A stretch of 64,000 nucleotides of DNA, from positions 65,254 to 129,253 of the forward strand of contig JAJQGT010000018.1 of NCBI GenBank assembly GCA_021201135.1, in the 5' to 3' direction. Each line of letters opens with the position of its first letter. Position 1 is the stretch's first letter. Position numbers and translations under genes: made by a program. Under the pieces are notes generated by a model, which searched no databases, was not told the origin of the DNA, and was given only the letters and a program-made list of their open reading frames with translations. Positions 26,317-35,003 of this stretch are shown here, piece after piece. The stretch comes from Oscillospiraceae bacterium (lineage in GTDB: Bacteria > Bacillota > Clostridia > Oscillospirales > Ruminococcaceae).

Positions 26317-26432
26317 CTCGCAAAGCAAGCAATAGCTTACTTCGCGAGATACAAAAGAAGCCCGGAACTTTGTTCCGGGCTTCTTCGCATTTTTCTTCGC
26401 ATTTATGGCACTCGAAGGGCGCTTTTTTGCAT
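26317..26432 (+). repeat. tRNA-downstream module, copy 2
   Basis: First an imperfect hairpin CTCGCAAAGCAAGC / GCTTACTTCGCGAG, then AAGAAGCCCGGAAC-TTTG-TTCCGGGCTTCTT, then ATTTATGGCA, TCGAAGGGCGCTTTTTTG. The base changes against copy 1 (19498-19594) are compensated within the stems (A-T pair to G-C pair). Otherwise nothing is seen in 26191-26448. Confidence 0.75.
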
Positions 26433-26448
26433 TTTATCCGCTAGTGGT

Positions 26449-28287
26449 TTACGCCACCTCTTCAAACTGGCTGTTATAGAGCTCGGCATAGAAGCCGCCT
26501 TTGGCGAGGAGTTCGTCGTGCGTGCCCTGCTCGACGATGTCGCCGTTGTGCATGACGAGGATGATGTCGGCGTTCTTGATGGTCGACAGACGGTGGGCGA
26601 TGACGAAGCTGGTGCGCTTATCGGTCAGCTTATCCATCGCTTCCTGAGTGATCATCTCAGTCTTGGTGTCGACGCTCGAGGTCGCTTCATCAAGGATCAG
26701 CATCGGGCTGTTCTGGATCATCGCTCTGGCGATGGTCAGGAGCTGTTTCTGACCGGCGGAAATAGCCGTGTTATCGCTGAGAACCGAGTCGTAGCCGTTC
26801 GGAAGTGCCTTGATAAAGTTGTGGATTCCGCAAGCCTTGCAAGCCGCCTCCATCTGCTCATCAGACACCCCTTCGGTGTTGTAGAGAAGATTTTCCTTGA
26901 CGGTTCCCTCAAAGAGCCAAGTGTCCTGCAAGACCATTCCAAACTGGTTGTGGACGTTGGATCTCGGGACGTCCTTGGTCGAAACACCGTCGATGAGAAT
27001 ATCGCCGCCGGTGGGCTCGAAGAAGCGCATCAGGAGGTTGACCATAGTCGTCTTGCCGGCGCCTGTGGGTCCGACAATAGCGACCTTCTGCCCGGGCTTG
27101 ACCTTCACGCTGAAGCCATGGATAATCTCCTTTTCGGGAGCGTTCGGATATGCGAACTTGACATTCTTAAATTCGACTTCGCCCTTAACATTCTCAATCT
27201 TCTTGGTCTTATCGGACTCGTCGTCCATCTCTTCCTCACCGAGGAATTCGAAAACTCTCTCGGAAGCCGCCGCGCAGGACTGAACCTGAGTCATAGCCTG
27301 AGAAATCTGGCGGAGAGGAGACTCGAAGAGTCTTGTGTAAATCAGGAATGCGGTGATAACGCCGAAGCTTATCTGTCCGTCGATGATGAGTGCCGCACCG
27401 ACAACGCAGACAGCAACATAGCTGAAGTTGCCGATGAAGGTCATGATAGGCTGCATGAGTCCCGAAAGGAACTGCGAGCGGAAGTTTGCGTTCTTGACCG
27501 CCTTGTTCATCGAAGTGAAGGTATCCTTGACCTCGCCCTCGGCGTTCAGGATTCTTATAACATCGTGACCGGTGTACATCTCTTCAATATAGCCGTTCAG
27601 GATACCTAAGTTTTCCTGCCTTGCGGTAAAGTACTTCTGCGAATGGCTCATGACGATTACCATGCAGATAAGTCCGACTATGGTAGCAACGACGGTCGTG
27701 GTTGCCATAATAGCGTTGGTGTAGTACATCATGATGAGGCATCCGATGAACTGAGCGATTGCGGTGACGAGGTTTGAAAGGCTGTTGGACATAGCCTGAC
27801 CTATCATATCGACATCGTTCGTCATACGGGAGAGAACGTCGCCTGCGGCGTTGCCCGAGAAGTATTTCAGGGGAAGTCTGTTAATCTTGGTGCTGATGTC
27901 GCCACGGAGCCTCTTCGAGGTTCTCTGTGTGACGGTCTGCATGATGTAGTGCTGTAAGAAGCTGAATATTGCACTTGCAAGGTATAAGCCGAGCAGAAGC
28001 AATGCTACGCTCAGAATACCGTCCATATCTATTGAGGTGGTCAGACCGTCATAGATGTAGTCGGTAAGGCGACTGAGCTGGTTCGGTCCTATAATCGTGA
28101 GAACCGCACCTGCGGCGGCGAGAACGAGTGCAAAAATGATGATTCCCGTCTGGTTACTGATATATCTGAGAAGTCCGAGGAGTGCGCCCTTCATGTCCTT
28201 GGCTTTGCCGCCCGACATGCCTCTGCCGCCCATGGGACCTCTTCCACCCATCGGTCTGCCCGTGGGTCTTGAATTTGTTTCCGGCAT
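26449..28287 (-). CDS. Heterodimeric ABC exporter, subunit with intact ATPase site
   Basis: The 612-residue protein has a Gly/Met-rich N-terminus, six membrane helices of an ABC type IV exporter (about 45-330) and a nucleotide-binding domain: Walker A GPTGAGKTT, signature in ISAGQKQLLTIAR, Walker B MLILDEATSSVD with the catalytic Glu, and switch VIAHRLSTI. The signature LSGGQ is altered to ISAGQ, matching a partner with the degenerate site. Such pairs (LmrCD, TM287/288 type) export drugs or lipids. ATG 28287 follows AAGGAGGT. Its partner ends 15 bases upstream. Confidence 0.93.
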   Translation of the reverse strand: MPETNSRPTGRPMGGRGPMGGRGMSGGKAKDMKGALLGLLRYISNQTGIIIFALVLAAAGAVLTIIGPNQLSRLTDYIYDGLTTSIDMDGILSVALLLLGLYLASAIFSFLQHYIMQTVTQRTSKRLRGDISTKINRLPLKYFSGNAAGDVLSRMTNDVDMIGQAMSNSLSNLVTAIAQFIGCLIMMYYTNAIMATTTVVATIVGLICMVIVMSHSQKYFTARQENLGILNGYIEEMYTGHDVIRILNAEGEVKDTFTSMNKAVKNANFRSQFLSGLMQPIMTFIGNFSYVAVCVVGAALIIDGQISFGVITAFLIYTRLFESPLRQISQAMTQVQSCAAASERVFEFLGEEEMDDESDKTKKIENVKGEVEFKNVKFAYPNAPEKEIIHGFSVKVKPGQKVAIVGPTGAGKTTMVNLLMRFFEPTGGDILIDGVSTKDVPRSNVHNQFGMVLQDTWLFEGTVKENLLYNTEGVSDEQMEAACKACGIHNFIKALPNGYDSVLSDNTAISAGQKQLLTIARAMIQNSPMLILDEATSSVDTKTEMITQEAMDKLTDKRTSFVIAHRLSTIKNADIILVMHNGDIVEQGTHDELLAKGGFYAELYNSQFEEVA

Positions 28288-28302
28288 AATCAAAGCACCT
28301 CC

Positions 28303-30099
28303 TTATTCATTTGCCGCAAGCTCGTCTTCCGAGAGCTGTGACAAAGCTATCTGCTGATAAACCGAGCAATTCTTCATGAGTTCATCATGAGTGCCGATTC
28401 CTGCGACTGCACCGTCATCAAGAACGATAATCTTGTCGGCATGACGGATGGTTCCGATTCTCTGGGCTACGATGAGGCAGGTTGTGCCGTCAAGATCGGT
28501 CTTGATGCGCTGACGGAGTGCACGGTCGGTCTTATAGTCGAGAGCCGAGAAGGAGTCGTCGAAGATGAGGATTTCCGGCTTGCCGGCAACCGCTCTGGCG
28601 ATGGAAAGACGCTGTTTCTGACCGCCGGACACGTTCGAGCCGCCTGCCGAAATTCTGCTCTGGACGTCGTCATCCATTGCGTGGACGAAGTCGGAAGCCT
28701 GAGCGATATCCATTGCGTTTTCCATCTCTTCATAAGTAATATTATTTCTCGTTGAACCGAACTTCAGATTGCCCTCAACAGTGTTTGCGAACAGAGTCGC
28801 TTTCTGAGGAATATAACCAATCTTGTTATAGAGCGTTTCAAAATCGTATTTCGAGATTTCCTTGCCATCGAGAAGAACCGTTCCCGATGTGGCATCATAA
28901 AGCCTTGCGGCAAGACTGCCGAGGGTGGATTTGCCTGAACCGGTGGCGCCGATAACGGCGACCGTCTCGCCCTTCTTGGCGGAGAAGGTGATGTGCTTGA
29001 GGCAATCCTCAGAGGCATCGGGATAGCGGAAGGAAACATCCTTGAATTCGATGGTGCCGGTTTCTGTGGAAGTGGTTTCATTGCCCTCTTTAACGGCAAT
29101 ATCCGAATCGAGGACTTCGTTGATTCTGGCTGCAGAAACCTGTGCACGGGGAAGAAGCATGAATATCATCAGAAGCATTACGAACGACATGATGACATAG
29201 AGCGCATACGAGCTGAACGAAACGACCTCGCCGAGCATGTTCGAACGCTCGGAAATAGCGGTTGCGATTTCGGCGGCTGTTCCGCTCAGAGGCACTTCGA
29301 TATTGTTGATGAGAATTGCGCCGACATAGTAGATGGCAACGCTGACGCCGCTCTGCACGAACATCATGATAGGCGACAGAACCGCCATTCCACGACCTGT
29401 GAAGAGCTGTGTTTTCATGAGGTTTGTATTAGCCGTGTCGAATTTATCTTCCTGATACTTTTCGGCGTTGAAGGCACGGACAACTCTGATACCGTTGAGG
29501 TTTTCTTCCGTAATTCTGTTGACGTCATCAATCTGCTTCTGGACGATTCTGAATTTCGGAATCATAATTGCGAGTATCACAATCAGTGCTCCGACGACGA
29601 TTACAACCGCCGAGGCAACGACAACCGAGAGCTCCCAGCTCTTGCCTACTATCTTGATAATCGCCCAGATAGCCATAATGGGTGCACGGATAAGCATCTG
29701 AAGACCCATCGAGATTATCATCTGAATCTGGGTTATATCGTTGGTGGTACGGGTGATTAAACTTGCGGTTGAGAACTTCTTTATCTCACCGGGTCCGAAA
29801 GAAGTGACCTTGTCAAAGAGCTTCGCTCTGACATCATAAGAGAAGTCAGCCGCAATCATGGCAGACAGGTATCCGACTATGACCGTCAGCAAAGCACTGC
29901 ACAAAGCACAGGCAAGCATCTTTCCGCCTGCTACGAAGTATTGCGACAGCTCGGTTACCTCACTGCTTATAAGAACTGTGATTTCAGCGGTGTAATCGGG
30001 CAGGCGCAAATCAAAATAAACCTGACCGCAAACAAGCAGCACACACAGAAGTGCGAGCCACCTGTCCTTGGTCTTCATATTTCCGAAAATATGAAGCAT
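28303..30099 (-). CDS. Heterodimeric ABC exporter, subunit with degenerate ATPase site
   Basis: The 598-residue protein has six membrane helices and a nucleotide-binding domain: Walker A GATGSGKST, signature VSGGQKQRLSIAR. The catalytic Glu after Walker B is Asp (LIFDDSFSALD) and the switch His is Gln (LIVAQRIGTI), the hallmark of the inactive half of heterodimeric ABC exporters. ATG 30099 follows GGAGGA. It lies 112 bases after the ABC-2 permease gene; the gap shows no clear terminator, so it may belong to the same transcription unit. Confidence 0.93.
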   Translation of the reverse strand: MLHIFGNMKTKDRWLALLCVLLVCGQVYFDLRLPDYTAEITVLISSEVTELSQYFVAGGKMLACALCSALLTVIVGYLSAMIAADFSYDVRAKLFDKVTSFGPGEIKKFSTASLITRTTNDITQIQMIISMGLQMLIRAPIMAIWAIIKIVGKSWELSVVVASAVVIVVGALIVILAIMIPKFRIVQKQIDDVNRITEENLNGIRVVRAFNAEKYQEDKFDTANTNLMKTQLFTGRGMAVLSPIMMFVQSGVSVAIYYVGAILINNIEVPLSGTAAEIATAISERSNMLGEVVSFSSYALYVIMSFVMLLMIFMLLPRAQVSAARINEVLDSDIAVKEGNETTSTETGTIEFKDVSFRYPDASEDCLKHITFSAKKGETVAVIGATGSGKSTLGSLAARLYDATSGTVLLDGKEISKYDFETLYNKIGYIPQKATLFANTVEGNLKFGSTRNNITYEEMENAMDIAQASDFVHAMDDDVQSRISAGGSNVSGGQKQRLSIARAVAGKPEILIFDDSFSALDYKTDRALRQRIKTDLDGTTCLIVAQRIGTIRHADKIIVLDDGAVAGIGTHDELMKNCSVYQQIALSQLSEDELAANE

Positions 30100-30211
30100 A
30101 TAAAAACATTCCTCCAATAAAATCTATCTTCTGATATTAACTTAATACCGTCCTGTTTTCCCCTCAAGCAATATATTCCACGCATCACTTCCCTTAATGC
30201 CTGATTTATAA

Positions 30212-31393
30212 TTACAGAGGTAAATCTTTCTTCTGGAATCTGACTGCGCCGACTGCGTAGCAGACCACAGCTATTACAACCAAAGCTATAAGCTTCGGAA
30301 CGAAGGCATAATCAACCGCACCGGAACCGACTGTTCCGAGGGCTTCAACGTCAAACAAACCTACTATAGTCAGATTATTGAAGACTCCGAGCATTTCGGC
30401 ACCAATTCCCATGCTGACCATCGTATCGTAACCGAACATTCCGAGGAGCGAGCAAAGGAAGAACCAGACGTTGAGTCCGCCTCCGAGAGCCATAGCGTTC
30501 TTGCTGAGGTTGAAGACACAGCTTGCCATGTAGCAGATGCTCGCCATTGCCTCCGCTAAGAGATATATTCCGCCGTAGAGAGCCAGGAATTTCACTACAT
30601 CCACTTCACCGGTAAAACCTCTTGTCGCCACAAGCCTTACTATCAGTCCGCAACCAACCATTATCAGAGGCGTGACTATCATGTATATAAGCTGGGTGAT
30701 GACAACAGCGCTTCTCTTCGTCGGGGTGGATAAGACATAAGCCATCGAGCCCTTGTCGACCTGGTCAACGAAAAGCTCGTTGCCGGCGAAGATGATGAAG
30801 AGGATTATCGGAAGCAAGCACATGATGGTGAAGTACATCTGATTGAGCATAGCGGATGTATCCATCTCGGTCATGGTGTTGAGCATATCCGATGACATAC
30901 CCATCATCTCAAACATGTTCGTCATCATGGTGCTGACATCGAGAGTGTCGCCCGTGAAGACGCCTTCGGTGGCGCCCAAGGCATAGACATACTCGAAGTT
31001 TGTGATATAGACATCAAGTCCTACGTCCGATTCCGAAAGAAGCTCAGCCGATTCGGCGAACTTCTCAACCGACAAATCGAGGTCATCCGACTGTGCCGAC
31101 ATCATCTCGAAAACAGTTTCGTACATGGTCGTGTCGTCAGACGATGCAAAATCGTCGTAGCTTAAATCCGTTCCCATCATATCGTTATAAGCCGCCAGAA
31201 CATACAGGTGGCTGTAGAAATCGGTCTGAGCATCGGTATAATCGGTCGATTCCGTTCCGGCGATGAGGTTTCCTGCATAGGTCGTGACCATTGTCATCAG
31301 GCACAAGACCACTGTGCAAGCGATCAGAAGAACCCTGTTTGCCCGAAGGCTCTGCTTGAACAGAGGTATTGAAAATACTTTCGTTACTTTCAT
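30212..31393 (-). CDS. ABC-2-type permease
   Basis: A 393-residue membrane protein with a first helix at about 22-42, a large external loop (to about 165) rich in Asp and Met, and five more helices in the C-terminal half (IILFIIFAGNELFVDQVDKG, typical for ABC-2 permeases). It overlaps the ATPase gene upstream by four bases, so it is translated with it. With the two ATPases at 31390-33200 it would form an export complex; the substrate is unknown. Confidence 0.87.
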   Translation of the reverse strand: MKVTKVFSIPLFKQSLRANRVLLIACTVVLCLMTMVTTYAGNLIAGTESTDYTDAQTDFYSHLYVLAAYNDMMGTDLSYDDFASSDDTTMYETVFEMMSAQSDDLDLSVEKFAESAELLSESDVGLDVYITNFEYVYALGATEGVFTGDTLDVSTMMTNMFEMMGMSSDMLNTMTEMDTSAMLNQMYFTIMCLLPIILFIIFAGNELFVDQVDKGSMAYVLSTPTKRSAVVITQLIYMIVTPLIMVGCGLIVRLVATRGFTGEVDVVKFLALYGGIYLLAEAMASICYMASCVFNLSKNAMALGGGLNVWFFLCSLLGMFGYDTMVSMGIGAEMLGVFNNLTIVGLFDVEALGTVGSGAVDYAFVPKLIALVVIAVVCYAVGAVRFQKKDLPL

Positions 31394-32289
31394 TTCTTTT
31401 TCTCCTCTTCTCTGTATATGTTCATGAAGTATTCCTCCAGATTCTCGTGGGTTTCGTCAACGGTAACGACTTCAAGATTCCGAAGAGCCTTGAAAAGCCC
31501 GTCGGTTTCGTTTGCAAGAAGACCTATTGTCGCTTCGTTGCCGTTCATGGTCGCCTCGGGCATCCTCTCCGCAAATTTCTTTGCCGAGGGCTGATTGCCG
31601 AAGACGATTTTATAGTTTCTCTTGGTTCCGTGACGAAGGTCGGAAAGGCTGAGGACGCTTTCAATCTTGCCATTGCCGATTATGGCGACTCTGTCGCAGA
31701 CGTCCTCGATTTCCTCGAAGATGTGGCTCGACATGAAGATTGTTCTGCCCTTGTTCTTTTCCTCACGGACAAGCTCGAGGAAGGTTTCTCTCATCAACGG
31801 GTCAAGACCTGTTGTCGGTTCGTCCATGACGAGGATTTCCTTGTCGCCCATCAGTGCCGCAACGATGGCGGTCTTCTGCTTCATGCCCTTGCTCATTCTT
31901 TTCAGGTTAGCCGAAGGGTCGAGCCCGAGCTTGTCGATAAGATAGTTCATGTATGAAAAATCCTTGACGCCAAGGAACTTCGCCTGAATTTTAAAGAAAT
32001 CGGTTCCTGTCTTGACATCCGGGAAGGCAATCTCGCCCGGGATGTAACTGACGTTTTTCATGACCTCGGGGGCATTCTTCCAAGGATTTATGCCATTTAC
32101 GTCCACCTCGCCGGAATCGGGCTTAAGAAAGCCCATCATGTGGCGGATGGTAGTGGTCTTGCCGGAGCCGTTGGTGCCGAGGTATCCGAAGACCTCGCCT
32201 TTCTTGATATCAAGGGAGGTATCAAAGACACCACGATTATATCCATAGTCTTTTGTGAGATGCTGTACGGAAATAACGCTGTCGCTCAT
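31390..32289 (-). CDS. ABC transporter ATP-binding protein (second of two)
   Basis: 299 residues. Walker A GTNGSGKTT, Q-loop region before SYIPGEIAFPDV, signature LKRMSKGMKQKTAIVAA, Walker B ILVMDEPTTGLDP, switch IFMSSHIFEEI. The signature is LSGGQ-divergent (MSKGM), as is common in ABC-2 export ATPases. It overlaps its neighbours by four bases on both sides and is similar along its length to the next ATPase upstream, so the two arose by duplication and may pair as a heterodimer on the single permease. Confidence 0.92.
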   Translation of the reverse strand: MSDSVISVQHLTKDYGYNRGVFDTSLDIKKGEVFGYLGTNGSGKTTTIRHMMGFLKPDSGEVDVNGINPWKNAPEVMKNVSYIPGEIAFPDVKTGTDFFKIQAKFLGVKDFSYMNYLIDKLGLDPSANLKRMSKGMKQKTAIVAALMGDKEILVMDEPTTGLDPLMRETFLELVREEKNKGRTIFMSSHIFEEIEDVCDRVAIIGNGKIESVLSLSDLRHGTKRNYKIVFGNQPSAKKFAERMPEATMNGNEATIGLLANETDGLFKALRNLEVVTVDETHENLEEYFMNIYREEEKKK

Positions 32290-33200
32290 CTGCTCACCCC
32301 CTCGAAATGATGACCTGTGTCATAGAAGCTCATGAAGTAGTCCTCAAATGTGAACGGAATCTCGACAAAATCGGCGATTTCGTAATCACCGAGGCACTGT
32401 GTGAGCTCGCCGACCCTGTTCGCCTCAATCTGGACTCTTGCACGAAGCTTGCCGTGGTTTTTAGATGTAAATCTGAACGGCTTTTCGATAAATCTGAGAT
32501 AGGAAGCTTCATCTTTAAATGTGACGCGATAGATTCTGTCGTGGCTCGCCTTGAGCTCATCGGACTTGAATTCCGAAACGATACTGCCGTCACGGATTAT
32601 TGCAATCCTGTCGCACGAAGCGTCAACCTCGTGGAAGATGTGGGACGAGAGGAAGATGGTCTTGCCTCTTGCCTTTTCCTCTTTTACAAAGTCAATAAAA
32701 GTCTCCTGCATGACGGGGTCGAGACCGGAAGTCGGTTCGTCCAATATCAGAATATCCGGGTCGTGCATGAAAGCCGTAACAACCGCAAGCTTTCTCTTGA
32801 CGCCGAGGCTCATCCGCTTTATGCTGATGTTCGGGTCGAGGTCGAACTTGTCAAGAAGCATTTTTAAGTAATCGTCGTTTTTGGTGTTCCGCATGCCCTC
32901 CATCATCTTAAGGAAGCCTGTTCCGGAAAGTCCCTGCGGAAGAGTGACTTCTCCGGGGAGATAGCCGACGGTGTTCTTGAGCTCCGCCGAGTGCTCCCAG
33001 CTGTCTTTACCTGAAATAGAGGTTTTGCCTTTTTCGGGCTTTGAAAAGCCCATCAGATGTCGTATTGTAGTGGTTTTCCCGGCACCGTTCGGTCCGAGAA
33101 AGCCGTAGCATTCGCCTTTGTTCACTTGAATAGACACATCAAACACGCCACGACCGTGACCGTAGTCTTTTGTCAGATGGTCTACAGAAATAACCGGCAT
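32286..33200 (-). CDS. ABC transporter ATP-binding protein (first of two)
   Basis: 304 residues. Walker A GPNGAGKTT, signature IKRMSLGVKRKLAVVTA, Walker B ILILDEPTSGLDP, switch IFLSSHIFHEV, then a C-terminal domain of about 80 residues. It is the first gene of the ABC unit. AAGGAGGA precedes the ATG, and the TetR-type operator and promoter at 33222-33275 lie immediately upstream. Confidence 0.92.
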   Translation of the reverse strand: MPVISVDHLTKDYGHGRGVFDVSIQVNKGECYGFLGPNGAGKTTTIRHLMGFSKPEKGKTSISGKDSWEHSAELKNTVGYLPGEVTLPQGLSGTGFLKMMEGMRNTKNDDYLKMLLDKFDLDPNISIKRMSLGVKRKLAVVTAFMHDPDILILDEPTSGLDPVMQETFIDFVKEEKARGKTIFLSSHIFHEVDASCDRIAIIRDGSIVSEFKSDELKASHDRIYRVTFKDEASYLRFIEKPFRFTSKNHGKLRARVQIEANRVGELTQCLGDYEIADFVEIPFTFEDYFMSFYDTGHHFEGVSR

Positions 33201-33221
33201 TCAAATTTCCTCCTTGTTATT

Positions 33222-33275
33222 ATCCAACAACCTGTTGTATGATTAATATTATACTCAAACGAAATCGGGTGTCAA
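33222..33275 (-). promoter_or_regulatory. Promoter and TetR-type operator of the ABC transporter unit
   Basis: Minus strand TTGACA (33275-33270), 16-base spacer, TATAAT (33253-33248), then an inverted repeat with core ACAACCTGTTGT (33227-33238; 10-2-10 outer limits 33222-33243) at the expected transcription start. The same operator and surrounding bases, including GTCGGATA further out, occur at 37525-37586 in front of the TetR-type gene. Confidence 0.85.
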
Positions 33276-33319
33276 ACCCAACAATTTCCAAAGTGTCGGA
33301 TAGTTCGCGGACGGTTCAA

Positions 33320-34300
33320 TTACGAAAAATACTTGCAAAATTCTTTGTAATTATAATCCTTTTCAGGCTTGCAGAGGACGGCAAAGTCTATCGAGTCAAA
33401 CAGCGCCTCCGCCGGCTTTCCGGCATAGGAGAAGCTCATAATCGCCTCATAAAACAGCCTTGACACAAGACTTGCGTCGTTTCCGTATATTCCGCAACCG
33501 AATGCGCCTAAGATCAAATGGCGATATTTTTCTGTTGCGGCGACCGTCAGCATTCCCCGAATACGGGTTTCGAGCATGCTTTCATACTCTTCCTGCGTCA
33601 TTCCCTCGAGTCCCATGCGAATCATCGGTGCGGCACAGGTCATAACCGATATCGGGAACGGTTCCTCGAGCGTTTCGGAAGAGTGATTTTTTATAACCTC
33701 GACATTTTCCGACATGACAATTCCGTTTGAGCCCATGTGGGTCTTGTGGGCGTTGTTATAGTCGTAATACTTCTTTGCGTTCTCGCTTTCGAGCGAAAGA
33801 AGAAGCGACGAGCGCCGGCAAAGGTCTTCCTCCTGTGCACTTGCGCCCTTGCGGGTGCGTCCACCGGGCTCTGTAGCCGAAGCGAGATTCAAAACCAATA
33901 CCTTTGGCGAAAAGTCCCCCGCTTCCTTCATTTCGAGATATCTTTTCTTTGCAAGAACAAGCGCATCTTCGTTTTCACAGCCGAAAATCCGGCTTATATC
34001 GCGTTCATCCGAATGCTTTGTAACCGGTGCCGACTTTTCAATAGCTTCGATATCTTCGGGAAGATATACTTTTGCCTCTCCCATTTCAGCGGCAGAGAAT
34101 CTGAGATTTATCTCCTTGCCGTCCTTTTCATAGGAGCCTTTTTCGAGAATGCCGAGCGTGTCCTCAAGAATCCTGATGTTTTCAAGCCTGCGCTTTTCTC
34201 TTTCGGCATCACGAGCCTTGATTTGTTCCTCTGTCAGACCCTTGTTTTCCGCTTCGCGCATCTTCTCGGCGAGCTCTTTCATCTTTTCTTCATCAGGCAT
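33320..34300 (-). CDS. TIGR02452-type macrodomain protein (PARG-like, DUF2263)
   Basis: The 326-residue protein has a charged N-terminal helical part and a microbial PARG-type macrodomain. The family block VLNLASATEPGGRTRKGASA, followed by QEEDLCRRSSL, holds the GG-x6-8-QEE catalytic signature of poly(ADP-ribose) glycohydrolases; the ADP-ribose-binding end is HLILGAFGCGIYGNDA. It would remove ADP-ribose from proteins or nucleic acid, or cleave related metabolites. ATG 34300 overlaps the end of the sirtuin-like gene by eight bases. It is the last gene before the ABC promoter. Confidence 0.9.
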   Translation of the reverse strand: MPDEEKMKELAEKMREAENKGLTEEQIKARDAEREKRRLENIRILEDTLGILEKGSYEKDGKEINLRFSAAEMGEAKVYLPEDIEAIEKSAPVTKHSDERDISRIFGCENEDALVLAKKRYLEMKEAGDFSPKVLVLNLASATEPGGRTRKGASAQEEDLCRRSSLLLSLESENAKKYYDYNNAHKTHMGSNGIVMSENVEVIKNHSSETLEEPFPISVMTCAAPMIRMGLEGMTQEEYESMLETRIRGMLTVAATEKYRHLILGAFGCGIYGNDASLVSRLFYEAIMSFSYAGKPAEALFDSIDFAVLCKPEKDYNYKEFCKYFS

Positions 34301-35003
34301 TTTTGCTCCGCCTTTCCTTAAGCTCTCTGAATACGTCGTCACATTCTTCGCGAATGTTCAGATCCGCAACCCTGTCGAAGGCTGTGTGCCCCGGGTTAAT
34401 CTGGACTATGGTGGCGTCGCTCCGTCTGTGGTTCCAATAGACGCCGCCATAGTAGCCGTTGGTGCCGATTACTATAATCAGGTCGGCTTTTGAAATCCAG
34501 TTCTGTGCGTCCTTGACGCCTTCGTCCCACAGCCCGATGTGGCTATAGAGCTCCCACGGGAGAATCGTCCCGCCGCAGGAATCGCACTTGGGGAGTTCAT
34601 CCTTGTTCCATATCTCATAGCCGTCAAAGTGCTTGCCGCAATCCGAACAGCGGTTAATCTGGAAGCTTCCCTGAATCTCGGCAACGTTCTGTGAGCCTGC
34701 TATGGTGTGCATGCAGTCCTCGTTCGTCGTGATGACCCCTATGAGCTTGCCTTCGCGCTCAAGATCCGCCAAGGCATAATGACTCAGGCTCGGCTTGTAG
34801 TGGTGCATGGTTTTGACATAGGACTTAAGAAACGATTCGCTTTCAAAACCTCCGGGGCGAAGATTGCGAGAGAGCTGACTGTAGGTCACTCCTCCGCCGG
34901 AAATCGAGATTCCCGCACCCGTTATTGCGACTATACCGCTACTGTTGTCTACATATTCCGCAAATTTCTGTATCTTGTCGTCGAAGCCCGATTTAGAGAA
35001 CAT
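34293..35003 (-). CDS. Diverged sirtuin (Sir2 family), copy 2, catalytic His replaced by Gln
   Basis: This 236-residue protein has the Sir2 Rossmann motifs VAITGAGIS and LIIVIGTNGYYG, the TTNEDCMHTIAG block (TQNxDxLH in others) and a zinc ribbon of CSDC and CDSC. The catalytic His of the ELHG motif is Gln (EIQGSF), and the DFR motif that follows GAGIS is missing. Macrodomain-linked sirtuins (SirTM) that ADP-ribosylate proteins also lack the classic His at this site, as I recall; so ADP-ribosylation rather than deacetylation is the better guess. It overlaps the other sirtuin gene by 11 bases and the macrodomain gene by eight. Confidence 0.88.
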   Translation of the reverse strand: MFSKSGFDDKIQKFAEYVDNSSGIVAITGAGISISGGGVTYSQLSRNLRPGGFESESFLKSYVKTMHHYKPSLSHYALADLEREGKLIGVITTNEDCMHTIAGSQNVAEIQGSFQINRCSDCGKHFDGYEIWNKDELPKCDSCGGTILPWELYSHIGLWDEGVKDAQNWISKADLIIVIGTNGYYGGVYWNHRRSDATIVQINPGHTAFDRVADLNIREECDDVFRELKERRSKNA

